This document shows, piece after piece, positions 25,454 through 36,159 of a stretch of 64,000 nucleotides of DNA. A program made the translations under genes and the position numbers. Every line of letters starts with the position of its first letter. Position 1 is the stretch's first letter. Source of the DNA: Halichoerus grypus (Eukaryota; Chordata; Mammalia; Carnivora; Phocidae); the NCBI RefSeq assembly GCF_964656455.1, contig NC_135719.1, forward strand, positions 77,099,562 through 77,163,561. Direction: 5' to 3'. A model generated the notes under the pieces. It saw only the letters and a list, made by a program, of their open reading frames with translations. It did not search any database and was not told where the DNA came from.

Positions 25454-25573
25454 GAAGATGAGGTGGTTCTCCAGTGCATCGCAAACATTCACAAGGAGCA
25501 AAGGAAGTTCTGCCTGGCAGCCGAGGGCCTTGGGAACCGCCTGTGCTTCTTGGAACCCACTTCAGAAGCCAAG
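25454..25573 (+). CDS. RYR3: RYR3 coding exon 2 (ryanodine receptor 3, N-terminal domain)
   Basis: This exon encodes 40 residues of ryanodine receptor 3, the tetrameric calcium-release channel of the endoplasmic/sarcoplasmic reticulum. The reading frame begins EDEVVLQC and ends [11 protein letters not shown]. It starts after an acceptor (tctgccggcag) and ends at a consensus donor (aag|gtaaga), phase 0 at both ends, 120 bp, which is the size of exon 2 in the RYR family. The peptide is the first strands of the cytosolic N-terminal beta-trefoil (Ins145_P3_rec-like) domain, shared with IP3 receptors. RYR3 rather than RYR1 or RYR2 is supported by [15 protein letters not shown] and by EPTSEAK; the paralogues read differently here as I recall them. 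If exon 1 encodes 17 residues as in human, this is about residues 18-57. The cysteine in KFCLAAEG aligns with RYR1 Cys35, a malignant hyperthermia site. The Asn in CIANIHKEQ replaces the Thr I remember in human RYR3. No start codon is expected, because the initiator is in exon 1 outside the window. Confidence 0.96.
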
Positions 25574-26194
25574 GTAAGACTGATCGCCTGCCCTGTGCCT
25601 TCTCCCCTTGGCCTCCCAGCGGTCATTTGGGGGAAAGGAGCTGCATGGAGGGGATGAGGAAGGAGATGAGGAAGAAGGGAGAAAGAACACATTGTTTTGA
25701 CAGGGGGAAGCAGATCAGATTTAAACCATACCTCTCCCCAGCACAGGAACCCCTGCAGTAGGAACCCAGAGCAGTGAAGAATTGTTTGCCATTGTTACCA
25801 GGATACCAATGATGCCTTGAGGGCACTGTGAGCCCTCACAGAAGAGGTTCTCCTCATCCTTCCAGAACACCATTTTGTGTTAATTCCTGGAAGTCTGAGT
25901 GCATGTTCTTTACTCTCAGCTGGCACCGATAGCTCCAGGGACTCACGGGGCTTGGGCTTGGGTTTCGCAGCAAGCACGCTGCTCTCTGTTCTGACTGTGC
26001 TGAGATCATCATCCCCACCTGCCCACTGTGACCTGGGGGGCAGAGAGGAGCATCCGTGCTGGTCCCTGCCTGTGTGGTGGCATGTAATGTCCTCTCTCTT
26101 CAGCCGCACTTTCAGACCATCTCTGCTTTTCTTGGTCTCTTTGTCAGGTGGATCTGTGTTCACAGTACTTTGCCGTCCTGGCCAGATCTTTAGA

Positions 26195-26600
26195 TCAGTC
26201 AGGGTTCTCCAGAGAAACATCTCTCACTTTCTCTCAATGGGTGGGTGGGTGGGTGGGTGGATAGATAGATAGGGATTGAAGATATTGCCTCTTGTGATTT
26301 TGGGGGCTGGCAAGTCTGAAATCTGTACGTCAAATCAGCAGGTTAGAAACTCAGGCAGAAGTTAATGCTATCTTGAGGCAGAATATTTTTTTCTCCAAGA
26401 AACCTCAGTTTGTTTTTTTAAGGCCTTCAACAGATGAGGTGAGGCCCACCCACATTTTCAAGGGTAACTTTTACTTGAAGTCAACTGTAGATGTTAATCA
26501 CATCTATCAAATACCTTCACATCAAAACCTGGATTGGAGCTTGATTAAATAATGGAGTCCTATAGTCTAGCCACGGTGACATACAACTGACCATCCTACC
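26195..26600 (-). repeat. LTR-like old interspersed repeat, antisense
   Basis: The order tcagggttctccagagaaac, gggggctggcaagtctgaaa, aaggccttcaacagatgagg and tgaggcccacccacattttc matches a widespread mammalian repeat with LTR-like TG...CA ends on the minus strand. I cannot name the family with certainty. A (TGGG)n plus (GATA)n tract lies inside. Confidence 0.55.
26237..26272. repeat. (GGGT)n/(GATA)n compound microsatellite
   Basis: About six GGGT units followed by three GATA units, within the LTR-like repeat. Confidence 0.95.
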
Positions 26601-26630
26601 CTCCAAGCTCAGTTTCCTCACAGAACCATG

Positions 26631-26650
26631 TTTGTTTGTTTGTTTGTTTA
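26631..26650. repeat. (TTTG)n microsatellite
   Basis: Five tandem TTTG units. Confidence 0.85.
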
Positions 26651-26934
26651 ATAAGCAGAAAGTTGTTACTGTGTTTTCCAGTAGGCCCGCGTGATGGGCA
26701 TGTCATTTCTGCACAGGAACCTACACAATCACAGACACATATGCGTAGTTCAACCGACTCCTAGAACACCAGATATGCACTGTGATGGCCACATTTCCCA
26801 GAAGCCCTTGTCCTCTCCATCACGTTTTTGCCCTCCCATGGAGGTCACCGATCCCTGAGTACAAATGTCTATTTGTGACAATGTATGGCCAGTGCCAGTA
26901 GGACAGAGTCCCATTAAAATAAATGATAAAGAGA

Positions 26935-27095
26935 GGGGTGCCTGGGTGGCTCATTTGGTTAAGCATCTGACTCTTGATTTCAGCTCAGGTCATGATCTCA
27001 GGGTCCTGGGATCCAGCCCAGGGTCAGGCTCTGCGCTCAGCAGGGACTCTGCTTGGGATTCCCTCTTCTGGCCTGGCCCTTTCCTTTCCACGAAA
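26935..27095 (+). mobile_element. CAN-SINE lacking its A-tail
   Basis: The head ggggtgcctgggtggctcat and middle part are clear. The copy stops in ttggg|attccctcttctgg without CT repeat or A-tail, so its 3' end was deleted or it is a decayed copy. Confidence 0.85.
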
Positions 27096-27766
27096 TATTT
27101 CCCCTGATTCCCTACCATCAAATTTTACAACCACCTGTGCCACTCTTAGGTTCTCAGAAGCTAACGTAAGGTGTGCAATGAAGTAAGAAGGTGTATCCCC
27201 AAGCCTGGCGCTGAGGGTGAGCCATGCATCTCAAACACCACTCTTAGCACCAGCTACAGAGCCACCCGTGACCTTGGCATTCCTAGTCAAGGGTATTTCA
27301 AGCTAGTTGAGACTCAGAGAGATAAAATTGAGATAAATTCTAGGGAGAAGACAGACCTCTGAGAAAGAAGAGATGAGATAAGGTTCTCAAAAGATATTCT
27401 TAGTGTACAAGCCCTAAGAAAAAGAGGTCACATTGAAGCAAGGCGTGAAAAGGTAGAAGAATGAGAAGCAAAAGTATGCCAACATTTGCTGTAGACATGA
27501 GACTATTTAACACTTCGGAGAGCTCTTGTGACTTTCTGTTTGCCATGGCCCACTCTTCTCTGAAGGTCTCCTGAAACCGCAAATGTCAGCAGATGGAAGC
27601 ACTGTTACTCAGCTTCCCTTTCAAAGATGCACAGCTCCAGGAATTAAAAGGTGTCTTGTTTTATAAGAAAGACTTCAGAATTAGAACCAAAGACCAGGAA
27701 ACATGGAAAGGAAACGTTGCTTCTTTATTTTATCAATAACAGCAGATACTTTTTTTCCTGTCATTT

Positions 27767-27937
27767 AAAAAAAATTTAAGATTTTATTTATTTGACAGAG
27801 ACAGTGCAGCAAAGGGAGAGGGAGAAAGAGCTCCCTTCTGAGCAGGGAGCGTGATGCGGGGCTCGATCCCAGGACCCTGGGATCATGACTTGAGCCAAAG
27901 GCTCAGGCACTTAACCTACTGAGCCACCCAGGTGCCC
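27767..27937 (-). mobile_element. CAN-SINE, antisense
   Basis: Complete antisense copy. The duplication is tttcctgtcattt at 27754-27766 and tttactgtcattt at 27938-27950, one mismatch. Confidence 0.93.
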
Positions 27938-27950
27938 TTTACTGTCATTT

Positions 27951-28811
27951 TTAAGTGGAAAATTTGTTCCCAGGAATTTACTACTTTTCCTCTGGCCCAT
28001 ATTATCTCGTCTACTTTGTACTAACAGTACCAGCTGGGGAAGGGGGGTGGGGTGGGTCTTACTTGGTTTAACTTAACATCCAAAGTCCTGAGACTCTCAT
28101 GGACTGTTGGCACTAGTCTGTGCGGTGGGACAGGAACCACCACTCGCCTGCTGGGACATGTCAGGCACAGCTGTGGGAATCCTTGCTTCTGAATCCTCCA
28201 CCCCAGATGACAGCTCGAGTGCAGAGACGAGATCCACATCAGGCAGGTTCCATGACTTACAAGCCTCGTGTACCACAGGAACCAGGGTTTCTTGTAACAA
28301 CCCCACAGACACAGCTTTTGGGGGCCCACAAAGGACACCTCCCCCCAGCTAGAAGAGTCTTACACTTGGGGAATTGCAAAGATACAGCTTCCTGGTGGAG
28401 TATTGGTGTCTTCCCATTGCAGACTCAGGCTGCCGGTCAGGGATCATTTTCACTATAAGCAGTGTTCCCGAGTAACCTCATTCACATATCAGTTTTACCA
28501 GGTTGTCCTAGGAAAAAAACTGGACAGTTAACTGAAGGTCCTATTCTCATGCAGAAGGAGTAAAGAATTCCGTAAGCCTTCTCCCACAGCAGTCTTCATT
28601 GATGGCAATTATTTAACTACTCTGGCCTTGTCTGATGTGTCTGGAACCCCAGCACCTTTCCAAATCCTCACTTCTGCCTTCCTTAATTTTAGATCATCAA
28701 AAAGTAAGAAGCATATGGGAACTTTGTGTTGAAGATCAGTTTCAGCAGACCAAGGTTTGTTTCACTGACTTTAATGAGGATGAAACGGAAATTGTGAAGT
28801 GAAACAACTTA
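27951..28811. other. Intronic stretch, nothing recognised
   Basis: No exon or clear repeat. Overlapping open frames at 28.02-28.46 kb on both strands have no recognised domain. Confidence 0.4.
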
Positions 28812-28827
28812 ACCCTCATACCCTTTA

Positions 28828-29016
28828 TTTATTTATTTTTTTAAAGATTTTATTTATTTGTCAGAGAGAAAGAGAGAGAGCACAAGCAGAGGGACAAGCA
28901 GGCTCCCCACTGAGCAAGGAACCCAATGTAGGACTCGATCCCAGGACCCTGGGGACCCCGGGATCACGACCTGAGCCGAAGGCAGACACTTAACTAACTG
29001 AGTCACCCAGATGCCC
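28828..29016 (-). mobile_element. CAN-SINE, antisense
   Basis: Complete antisense copy. The flanks accctcatacccttta and acccttgtgcccttta are a duplication with three mismatches. Confidence 0.92.
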
Positions 29017-29544
29017 ACCCTTGTGCCCTTTAAAAGCCAGCGGCGGGCATATCCAAAATCTTCGGGGTCTCAGTGTCTCAGATCGAAGTTCTGTCTCTTT
29101 GTCGGGGAACACTTCCTGGTCATGGTGTATTCAAAATGAAAAATCTGATTTCAAATCCAGTTTTCAAACTGAAAATTTCCAGGGGAAATTTTAGTCCTGT
29201 TGCCCTCCACTTCCTCTTTTGAAAATGAAGAATAGTCTGCTCTGGTTTCTGAGAAGTTGGATAGGCTCTAAAGACCCAGTATTAAACATCTGCGATTGTG
29301 CAGACATCATTATGTAGATGGCATAAATTAAGAGAATTCTAGGCTAAAAATAACTTATTTTCTATTATTTTTATTATCTTTAGCTCAGAATAGATTTACT
29401 CTTGACTTCTAAAAACCTAAGCCTATGCAAATTTGCAGAGAAGGAGGCTCAGCCTGAGGCTGTACGCTTTTCTTTGAACTTCTGATTGCTATTTTAGAGT
29501 GTAGTAGTCTCTCTGGACTTAAGATCTTATGAAAAGCCAAACTA

Positions 29545-29749
29545 GGGGCACCTGGGTGGCTCAGTCAGTTAGGCGTCTGCCTTCGGCTCAGGTCATGATC
29601 CCAGGGTCCTGGGATCGAGCCCTGTGTCGGACTCCCTGCTCCACAGGGAGCCTGCTTCTCCCTCTCCGTTTGCCTCTCCACCTGCTTATGCTCTCTCTTG
29701 TTATCTCTGTCACTGTCTCTATCAAATAAATAAAATCTTAAAAAAAAAA
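29545..29749 (+). mobile_element. CAN-SINE, perfect TSD
   Basis: Complete sense copy ending aataaataaaatcttaaaa. The duplication aaaagccaaacta at 29532-29544 and 29750-29762 is exact. Confidence 0.96.
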
Positions 29750-29854
29750 AAAAGCCAAACTATTATAAAACTTATTTAAAGAAAAAAAAACTCCCTTGTC
29801 ATGTGAGAGAGAATGAGAGGTGGAAAATGTGAACCCTTTTGATTGTTTGGTTTA

Positions 29855-30035
29855 CATTTATCAGGCATCATGTGCTCTATGCCACGTACCACGGTGGGTG
29901 CTTGCTTACATGCTCTCATTTAATTTTTATCGCCCTATGGAACAAATACTGATCTCATTTGCAGAGAAGGATACAAGAATTTAGACAAAGTTAAGTAAAT
30001 TCCTGAGGATGATTCATTCCAAACTTGAATGACTA
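29855..30035 (+). repeat. MIR remnant
   Basis: The order catgctctcatttaattttt, gatctcatttgcagagaagg and aagttaagtaaattcctgag is a sense MIR. Confidence 0.65.
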
Positions 30036-30509
30036 ATTCTCTAGTACTCAGCAATAAAGAGTATCATGGATCCAACTTACTTACGGATAGAGAAGCCATA
30101 TTTCTCCATGTGGTTAGATTTTAAGATTACCTGGGCAAATCTCCATACCCCCTCCCACAGCCTTCCTGCATCTGTCCTCTGAATGCCTGACATTCCAAAG
30201 TTAGAAATTTGTATTTTGCTTAAATCAAGTAGAAACTATTAAAATACAAATGTTCTGAGAGAACACATGAAGCAGTGTTAAATTTTTATAGCTAATTTTT
30301 TTAGTATAAATGACATCATCAGGTATTTTCTTGAAACTTGAAAGTTAATACAGAGGAATAAAGGCGATCACTAAGTGCCTCTGTCTTAGGATATAAGGTA
30401 CAGAAACACTGGGAATGTGGGATCAAATGTCTACCACATTGAATTAGGATAGTTTACCTGTCTTGATGCCTCCCCTCCACCAGACTGTGAGCACTGAAGT
30501 GAAGACAAT

Positions 30510-30765
30510 GGTTAAGACAGTGATTAAGAAACATGACCATGGACCATGGAACAAGACTGCTTGGGCTGGTAATTCAGGCTCCACTGATTAACAGCTATCT
30601 GACCATGGTTCCAGTGATTTTACCTCTCTCTGCCTCAGTTTCCTTGACTTGAAAACTATCCATCTTATAGATTATTATGAAGATTCAGTTACATGGGTTC
30701 CTAATTGTAAACACTTGTAACAGTGCCTGACATACCCCAAAGTGCTTTTTAAGCAATAGCTTTTT
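30510..30765 (-). repeat. MIR remnant, antisense
   Basis: The order gactgcttgggctggtaatt, ctgcctcagtttccttgact and aacagtgcctgacatacccc is an inverted MIR. Confidence 0.7.
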
Positions 30766-31798
30766 TTATCCCAAGCACGGAGTCAGACACACTTGAGGTC
30801 ATCCGGGGCCATTGCTTGATGAGTTACCCACATACTGAATTAGTTAAATTAGATAAATATTTAAATTAAATATTTTATTTATTTTTTACTTTTATTTCCA
30901 GTGTAGTTAACATACAGTGTTGTATTAATTTCAGGTGTACAATATAGTGCTTCAACAACTCATTGCTCGTCATCATAGTGTACTCTTAATCCCTTTCACC
31001 CTATTCACCCCTCCCCCCACCCACCTCCCCTCTGATGACCATCAGTTTGTTCTCTAGAGTTCAGAGTCTGCTTTTTGGTTTGTTTCTCTTGTTTGTTTTG
31101 TTTCTCAAATTTTACTTATGAGTGAAATCATATGGTATTTGTCTTTTTCTGACTGACTTATTTCACTTAGCATAATACCCTCTAGCTCCACCCACATGGT
31201 TGCAAATAGCAAGATTTCATTTTCTCTGATGGCTGAGTAGTATTCCATTGTGTAGATACACCACATCTTCTTTATTCCTCTATCAATAGACACTTGGGTT
31301 GCTTGCGTATCTTGGCTATTGTCAATAATGTTACAATACACATACAGGTGCATATATTTTTCAAAGTTAGTGTTTTGTCTTCTTTGGGCAAATACCCACT
31401 AGTAGAATTACTGGGTCATAGGGTAGCTCTATTTTTAATTTTTTGAGGAGCCTCCATATTGTTTTCCACAGTGACTGTACCAATTTACATTCCCACCAAT
31501 AGTGTACGAGGGTTCCTCTTCCTCCACATCCTCACCAACACTTGTTATTTCTTGTCTTTCTCATTCTCTCCATTCTGACAGATGTAAGGTGATCTCTCAT
31601 TGGGGTTTTGATTTGCATTTCCCTGGTGATGAGTGCTGTTGAGCATCCTTTCATGTGGCTGTTGGCCATCTGCATGTCTTTGGAAAAATGTCTGTTCATG
31701 TCTTCTGCCCATCTTCTTTTTTAAGTAGGTTCCACGCCCAGTGTGGAGGCCAAGGCAGGGCTTGAACCCATGACCCTGAGATCAAGACCTGAGCTGAG

Positions 31799-32004
31799 GG
31801 GCACCTGGGTGGCTCAGTTGGTTAAGCGACTGCCTTCGGCTCAGGTCATGATCCCGGGATCCTGGGATCGAGCCCCACATCAGGCTCCCTGCTCAGCCAG
31901 AAGCCTGCTTCTCCCTCTCCCATTCCCCCTACTTGTGTTCCCCCTCACGCTGTCTCTCTCTCTCTCTGTCAATTAAATAAATAAATAAAATATTTTTTTA
32001 AAAA
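31799..32004 (+). mobile_element. CAN-SINE inserted in a CAN-SINE
   Basis: Complete sense copy. Its duplication aagacctgagctgag at 31784-31798 and 32005-32019 is exact and lies within the older antisense SINE. Confidence 0.95.
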
Positions 32005-32006
32005 AA

Positions 32007-32106
32007 GACCTGAGCTGAGATCAAGAGTCGGATGCTTAACCGACTGAGCCCCCCAAGACCTGAGCTGAGATCAAGAGTCGGATGCTTAACCGACTGAGCC
32101 ACCCAG
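32007..32106. repeat. 50-bp tandem duplication of a SINE head
   Basis: Two head-to-tail 50-bp units, each starting gacctgagctgagatcaaga. They differ at 32051/32101 (c/a) and 32056/32106 (a/g). Confidence 0.95.
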
Positions 32107-33148
32107 GTGCCCCTCTTCTGCCCGTTTTTTAATTGGATTATTTGGGGTTTTTTGGTGTTGAGTTGTAGAAGTTCTTTATTTTTAGATACTAACCCTTAAT
32201 CAGATATGTCGTTTGCAAATATCTTCTCCCATTCAGTAGTTGTCTTTTAGTTCTGTTGATTGTTTCTTTTGCTGTGCAGAAGCTTTTTATTTTGATGTAG
32301 TTCCAGTAGTTTATTTTTGCTTTTATTTCTCTTGCCACAGGAGGCATATCTAGAAAAATGTTGCTATAGCTGATGTCAGAGAAAGTACTGCCTGTGTTCT
32401 CTTCTAGGATTTTTATGGTTTCGGGTCTTGTATTTTAGGTCTTTAATCCATTTTGAGTTTATTTTTGTATGTAGTGTAAGAATAAATATTCTAAAGGCCT
32501 GGATTTGACCATCGACAGGACATTTATGACATTTAAAGTGAAATATTTATGAGAGTCAGAGTGAGTAAGTTAGATGAAAAGGATTAAGCAATGAGTGAAT
32601 AGTTTTAAAAAATAAAGTGAATCAGTGGGATGTACATTTTTATTATTATTGATTTCTAATTTAATTCTGTTATGACCAAAGCCATGCTCTGTAGATTTAA
32701 ATTCTTGGCAATTTATTGGGACTGTTTTATGGCCTGACATGTGGTCTATCTTGCTTAATATTCCATGTGTTCTACTTTTAAAAAGTGGGTCTTTTTCAGT
32801 TCTTAGCTAGTGTTGTATGAATATTAAGATGGTTGATCGTGGTGTTCAAATCTTCTGTTCTTACTGAGTTGTATTTATATGTTCTATCAATTACTGAAAT
32901 AGAGGTGTTAAAAACTATGAAGATTTGTCTATGTCTCGCTTTAGTTCTGTCTGTTTTTCATGTATTTTAAAGCTCTCTTCTTAGGTGTGTGTATATATAT
33001 AGGATTTTTATTTTCTCGATGAATTAATCTTTGTGTGATTATCAAATGCTCCTATTTATCCTTGGTCTTATTGTATATTTTGATATTAACACAGCCATAA
33101 GCTTTCTTATGTTTACTATTTTGTGGTATATCTTTTTCTATCTTTTTT

Positions 33149-33332
33149 AAGATTTTATGTATTTGACAGAGAGAGAGATAGCGAGAGAGGGAACACAAGC
33201 AGGGGGAGTGGGAGAGGGAGAAGCAGGTTTCCTGTGGAGCAGGGAGCCCAATGTGGGACTTGATCCCAGGACTCTGGGATCATGACCTGAGCCAAAGGCA
33301 GACGCTTAATGACTGAGCCACCCAGGCACCCC
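33149..33332 (-). mobile_element. CAN-SINE nested in L1, antisense
   Basis: Complete antisense copy. The duplication tctttttctatcttttt at 33131-33147 and tcttttcctatcttttt at 33333-33349 has one mismatch. Confidence 0.94.
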
Positions 33333-34243
33333 TCTTTTCCTATCTTTTTGTGTTCAATTTCTTTATCTTTATATTTAAGGCATGTCCCTCATAAACAACA
33401 TATAGTTACATGTTACTCCTCCCCCTTTTTACAATCTCTGCTGTGTTATTAGAGTGTTCAGTCCACTTAAGTTTATTGTAACAATTGATACCATTGGGTT
33501 TTAGTCTACCATCTTACTATTTTGTTTTCTTTTGTTTCCTCTGGTTTTTATTCTTCTGTTTCTCTTTTTTTTACCTTCCTTAGGATAAATCAAATATATT
33601 TTAGTATTCTATTTTGTCTCAATTGGCTTTTTAGCTCTACTTCTGTGTTTTATTTTTTAGTCCTTACTTTAGGGATTACAATATAAATCCTTAACTTCTC
33701 AGAGTCTGTCTGGAGTAGTATTATACCACTTTCCTTTTATCCTCTGTGCTATTATTGTCACATGTTTTATTTTTACAAGTTACATAATATGCAGTACTTT
33801 CTTATTTTTGTTTCAAAGAGTCGTCTTTGAATTTGTCTCAAGGAAATTAAGAAAAGGAAAAAATCATCCTTTATAATATTCACATATTTACCATTTTCAG
33901 TGCTCTTTAGTCCCCTAGATCCAGACTCCCATCTAGTAGCATTTTCCTTAAGCCTGAAGAATGTCCTTTAGCATTTCTTATAGTGCAGGTCTGCTGGTGA
34001 CAAACTTTCCCCGCTTTTGTTTCACTGACAATGTCTTTATTTTGTCTCTATTGTTGAAGGATATTTTCTCTGTAAATTCCTTGTTTGATTTTTTTTTTCT
34101 TTTATCACTTTAAATATGGTGTTTTACCATCTTTTGGTCTCCTTTTTTTAAAATGAAAAATGATCTATCATTCTTATGACTCCTCTATATGTAGTAAGTC
34201 TTTTTTTGCTGGCAGGTTTTAAGAATTTTCTTTATCTTTGATT

Positions 34244-34375
34244 TTAAACATGTTGAATTCAAAAGTACTGTAAGACATCCAAGGAGAAATTTTGATAGGC
34301 ATCTGAACATATAAAACAGAAGTTCAGAAGAGAAGTTGGGATTAATCTTTTCAAAGCTTCAGAACATCTTTGCTT
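34244..34375. repeat. Segment resembling 36.68 kb, embedded in L1
   Basis: The core acatgttgaattc, ttgataggcatctg and agttcagaagagaagttggg aligns to 36683-36783 in the GA-rich repeat. Antisense L1 sequence can be recognised before and after it. Confidence 0.6.
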
Positions 34376-35040
34376 TTCAGTTTGAATGATTACATTTGAG
34401 GGTGGTTTTCTTTGCATTTATCCGGCCTGTGTTTCGCTGAGCTTCATGGATCTTTTGGTTGTTGTTGTTTTGTTTGTTTTTGATCAAGTTTGGAAACTTG
34501 GGGGCCATTACTTCTTAAAATATTTTTTCTGCCACATTTGCTCTTTCTGAAAATCCAGTTACTTATATATTAAACTGTTTGATATTTTTCTATAGGTCCG
34601 TAAAATGGTTTATTTTTTTCAACTATTTTTCTCTTTGTGCTTCAGTTTGAATATTTCCTACTAGCTTGTCTTTATGTTAACTGATACTTTTAATATAAAT
34701 GTGCCATTAACTGCCTCCAGTGAATTTTTTCCAGCTATGTATTTTTAAATTCTGAACTTTCCATTAGTTCACTTCTAAGGTGTTACATAGTAACCTCAAA
34801 TTCTCTTCTGCCGTTATTCTCATTTTTTCCTCTAAGTTTATTAACATAGTATAATAGTTATTTTAAATATTTGACTATTAATACCAGTATCTGGATTGTC
34901 TGTGGATCTATTCCTACTAACTGAGCTTTCTCTTGATTATGAGTCACATTTTCCTATTTCTTTTGATATCTAGTAATTGTATACTGAAGATTGTAGGTGG
35001 TAATTTTTTATCTTCCCCTGAAGATATCTCCCCCCCATTT

Positions 35041-35235
35041 TTTTTTTAAGATTTTATTTATTTATTTGAGAGAGAGAATGAGATAGAGAGAGAGAGCATG
35101 AGAGGAGGGAGGGTCAGAGGGAGAAGCAGACTCCCTGCCGAGCAGGGAGCCCGATGTGGGACTCGATCCCGGGACTCCAGGATCATGACCTGAGCCGAAG
35201 GCAGTCGCTTAACCAACTGAGCCACCCAGGCGCCC
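35041..35235 (-). mobile_element. CAN-SINE nested in L1, antisense
   Basis: Complete antisense copy, close in sequence to the one at 11413-11606. Flanks are ctcccccccattt and ctccccctcattt. A separate 20-bp identity, ttttttatcttcccctgaag, occurs at 35004-35023 and 35248-35267 just outside. Confidence 0.94.
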
Positions 35236-36004
35236 CTCCCCCTCATTTTTTTTATCTTCCCCTGAAGGGTATTGCATTTTATTCTAGCAGGCAGTTAAAT
35301 TATCGGTGGACCTCCTTGATCTTATGGAGGCTTAGTCTAATTTGGTTTTGGTTTTAGTCCTAGAATATAGTCCTTGTTCTTGGGACTAAAGCCTTTCTGA
35401 GTTTTAATGAAAATCCTGAAGTTTTTCCTAACCCCTTCGAAATAGCAAGACTTGAACACCAAATTCTGACACTTTGAAATTGGGTAGCTGCTATAACCTT
35501 TACTCATTTTTAATGTTCTGTTGCCCTCCTTTGGATACTTGAAATACTGCCCTGCACAGTTGAGTTGGCCAAAAAATTTGAGGGACATTTGTGTGCTGAT
35601 TTTGGGTTTTTCATCTATGGTGGTTCTGTTCTTTCCAGCATTCTCCTTTTCAATTTCCTGACATTCTGACAGCCCAAAGTCAGGCCTCTGGCTCCATAAC
35701 AAATTTTTCCTGAGGTTTATCCCCCATGAACCCCATGAACAGAGGAAGTACCCTCAAAGGAAAATTTAATTAAATGTAGATATCACTTATTAGACTTCCC
35801 ATCTTTCAAGAGTCCTATTCCTTCCAGCTTTAGGTTGCTCTCCAGTGCCTTCAAAGAGTTTTTTTAAATTTTTGTTCAGAATTTATAATAGTTGTTGTCA
35901 AGAGAGTTATTCTGCTGTAAGCTTCTCCATTGTTACCTGAATCAGAACTTCATCAGTGAGTGTTCACTACTCTTTGAATCAGTTTAATTTTAAAAGGAAG
36001 AAGA

Positions 36005-36159
36005 GGGGCGGCTGGGTGGCTCAGTCAGTTAAGCCTCCTACTCTTGACTTCGGCTCAGGTCATGATCTCAGGATTGTGACATTGAGCCTTGCGTCAGGCT
36101 CCATGCCTGCTTAAGATTCTCTCTCTCCCTCTCCTTCTGCCCGCTCCCCCCCAAAAAAA
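36005..36159 (+). mobile_element. CAN-SINE, short variant
   Basis: The head ggggcggctgggtggctcag is clear. The body is shortened and ends cccccccaaaaaaagg. Flanks aaaggaagaagag and aaaggggaagag may be a decayed duplication. Confidence 0.9.

Larger units (their letters stand above)
31711..32113 (-). mobile_element. Older CAN-SINE split by a younger SINE, antisense
   Basis: The element occupies 31711-31798 and 32005-32113 and is flanked by tcttctgccc at 31701-31710 and 32114-32123, within L1. The left part lacks a standard CT-rich body. The head half is present twice as a tandem 50-bp unit (32007-32056 and 32057-32106, 48/50 identical). Confidence 0.88.
30868..32488 (-). mobile_element. L1 LINE 3' part with nested SINEs, antisense
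   Basis: From low to high coordinates the segment gives the inverted L1 3' UTR (gtgtagttaacatacagtgt), then the end of ORF2 (gatggctgagtagtattcca, gaggagcctccatattgttt), and then more internal ORF2 ending near taatccattttgagtttatt. It is broken at 31711-32113 by a SINE nest. A possible short duplication (ataaatatt) lies near 30853 and 32482. No intact coding sequence remains. Confidence 0.88.
32645..35340 (-). mobile_element. Old L1 LINE block (upstream ORF2 part), antisense
   Basis: Inverted L1 ORF2 motifs recur in order: tgatttctaatttaattctg, acatgtggtctatcttgctt, then gggtggttttctttgcattt and gctgagcttcatggatcttt. The block is AT-rich, heavily mutated and broken by SINEs at 33149-33332 and 35041-35235 and by a foreign segment at about 34244-34375. 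The boundary at the high end is approximate. Confidence 0.75.

Noticed and set aside
25343..25761. Longer + strand frames across RYR3 exon 2
   Set aside because: The in-frame extensions pass through the splice acceptor and donor. Only 25454-25573 matches ryanodine receptors.
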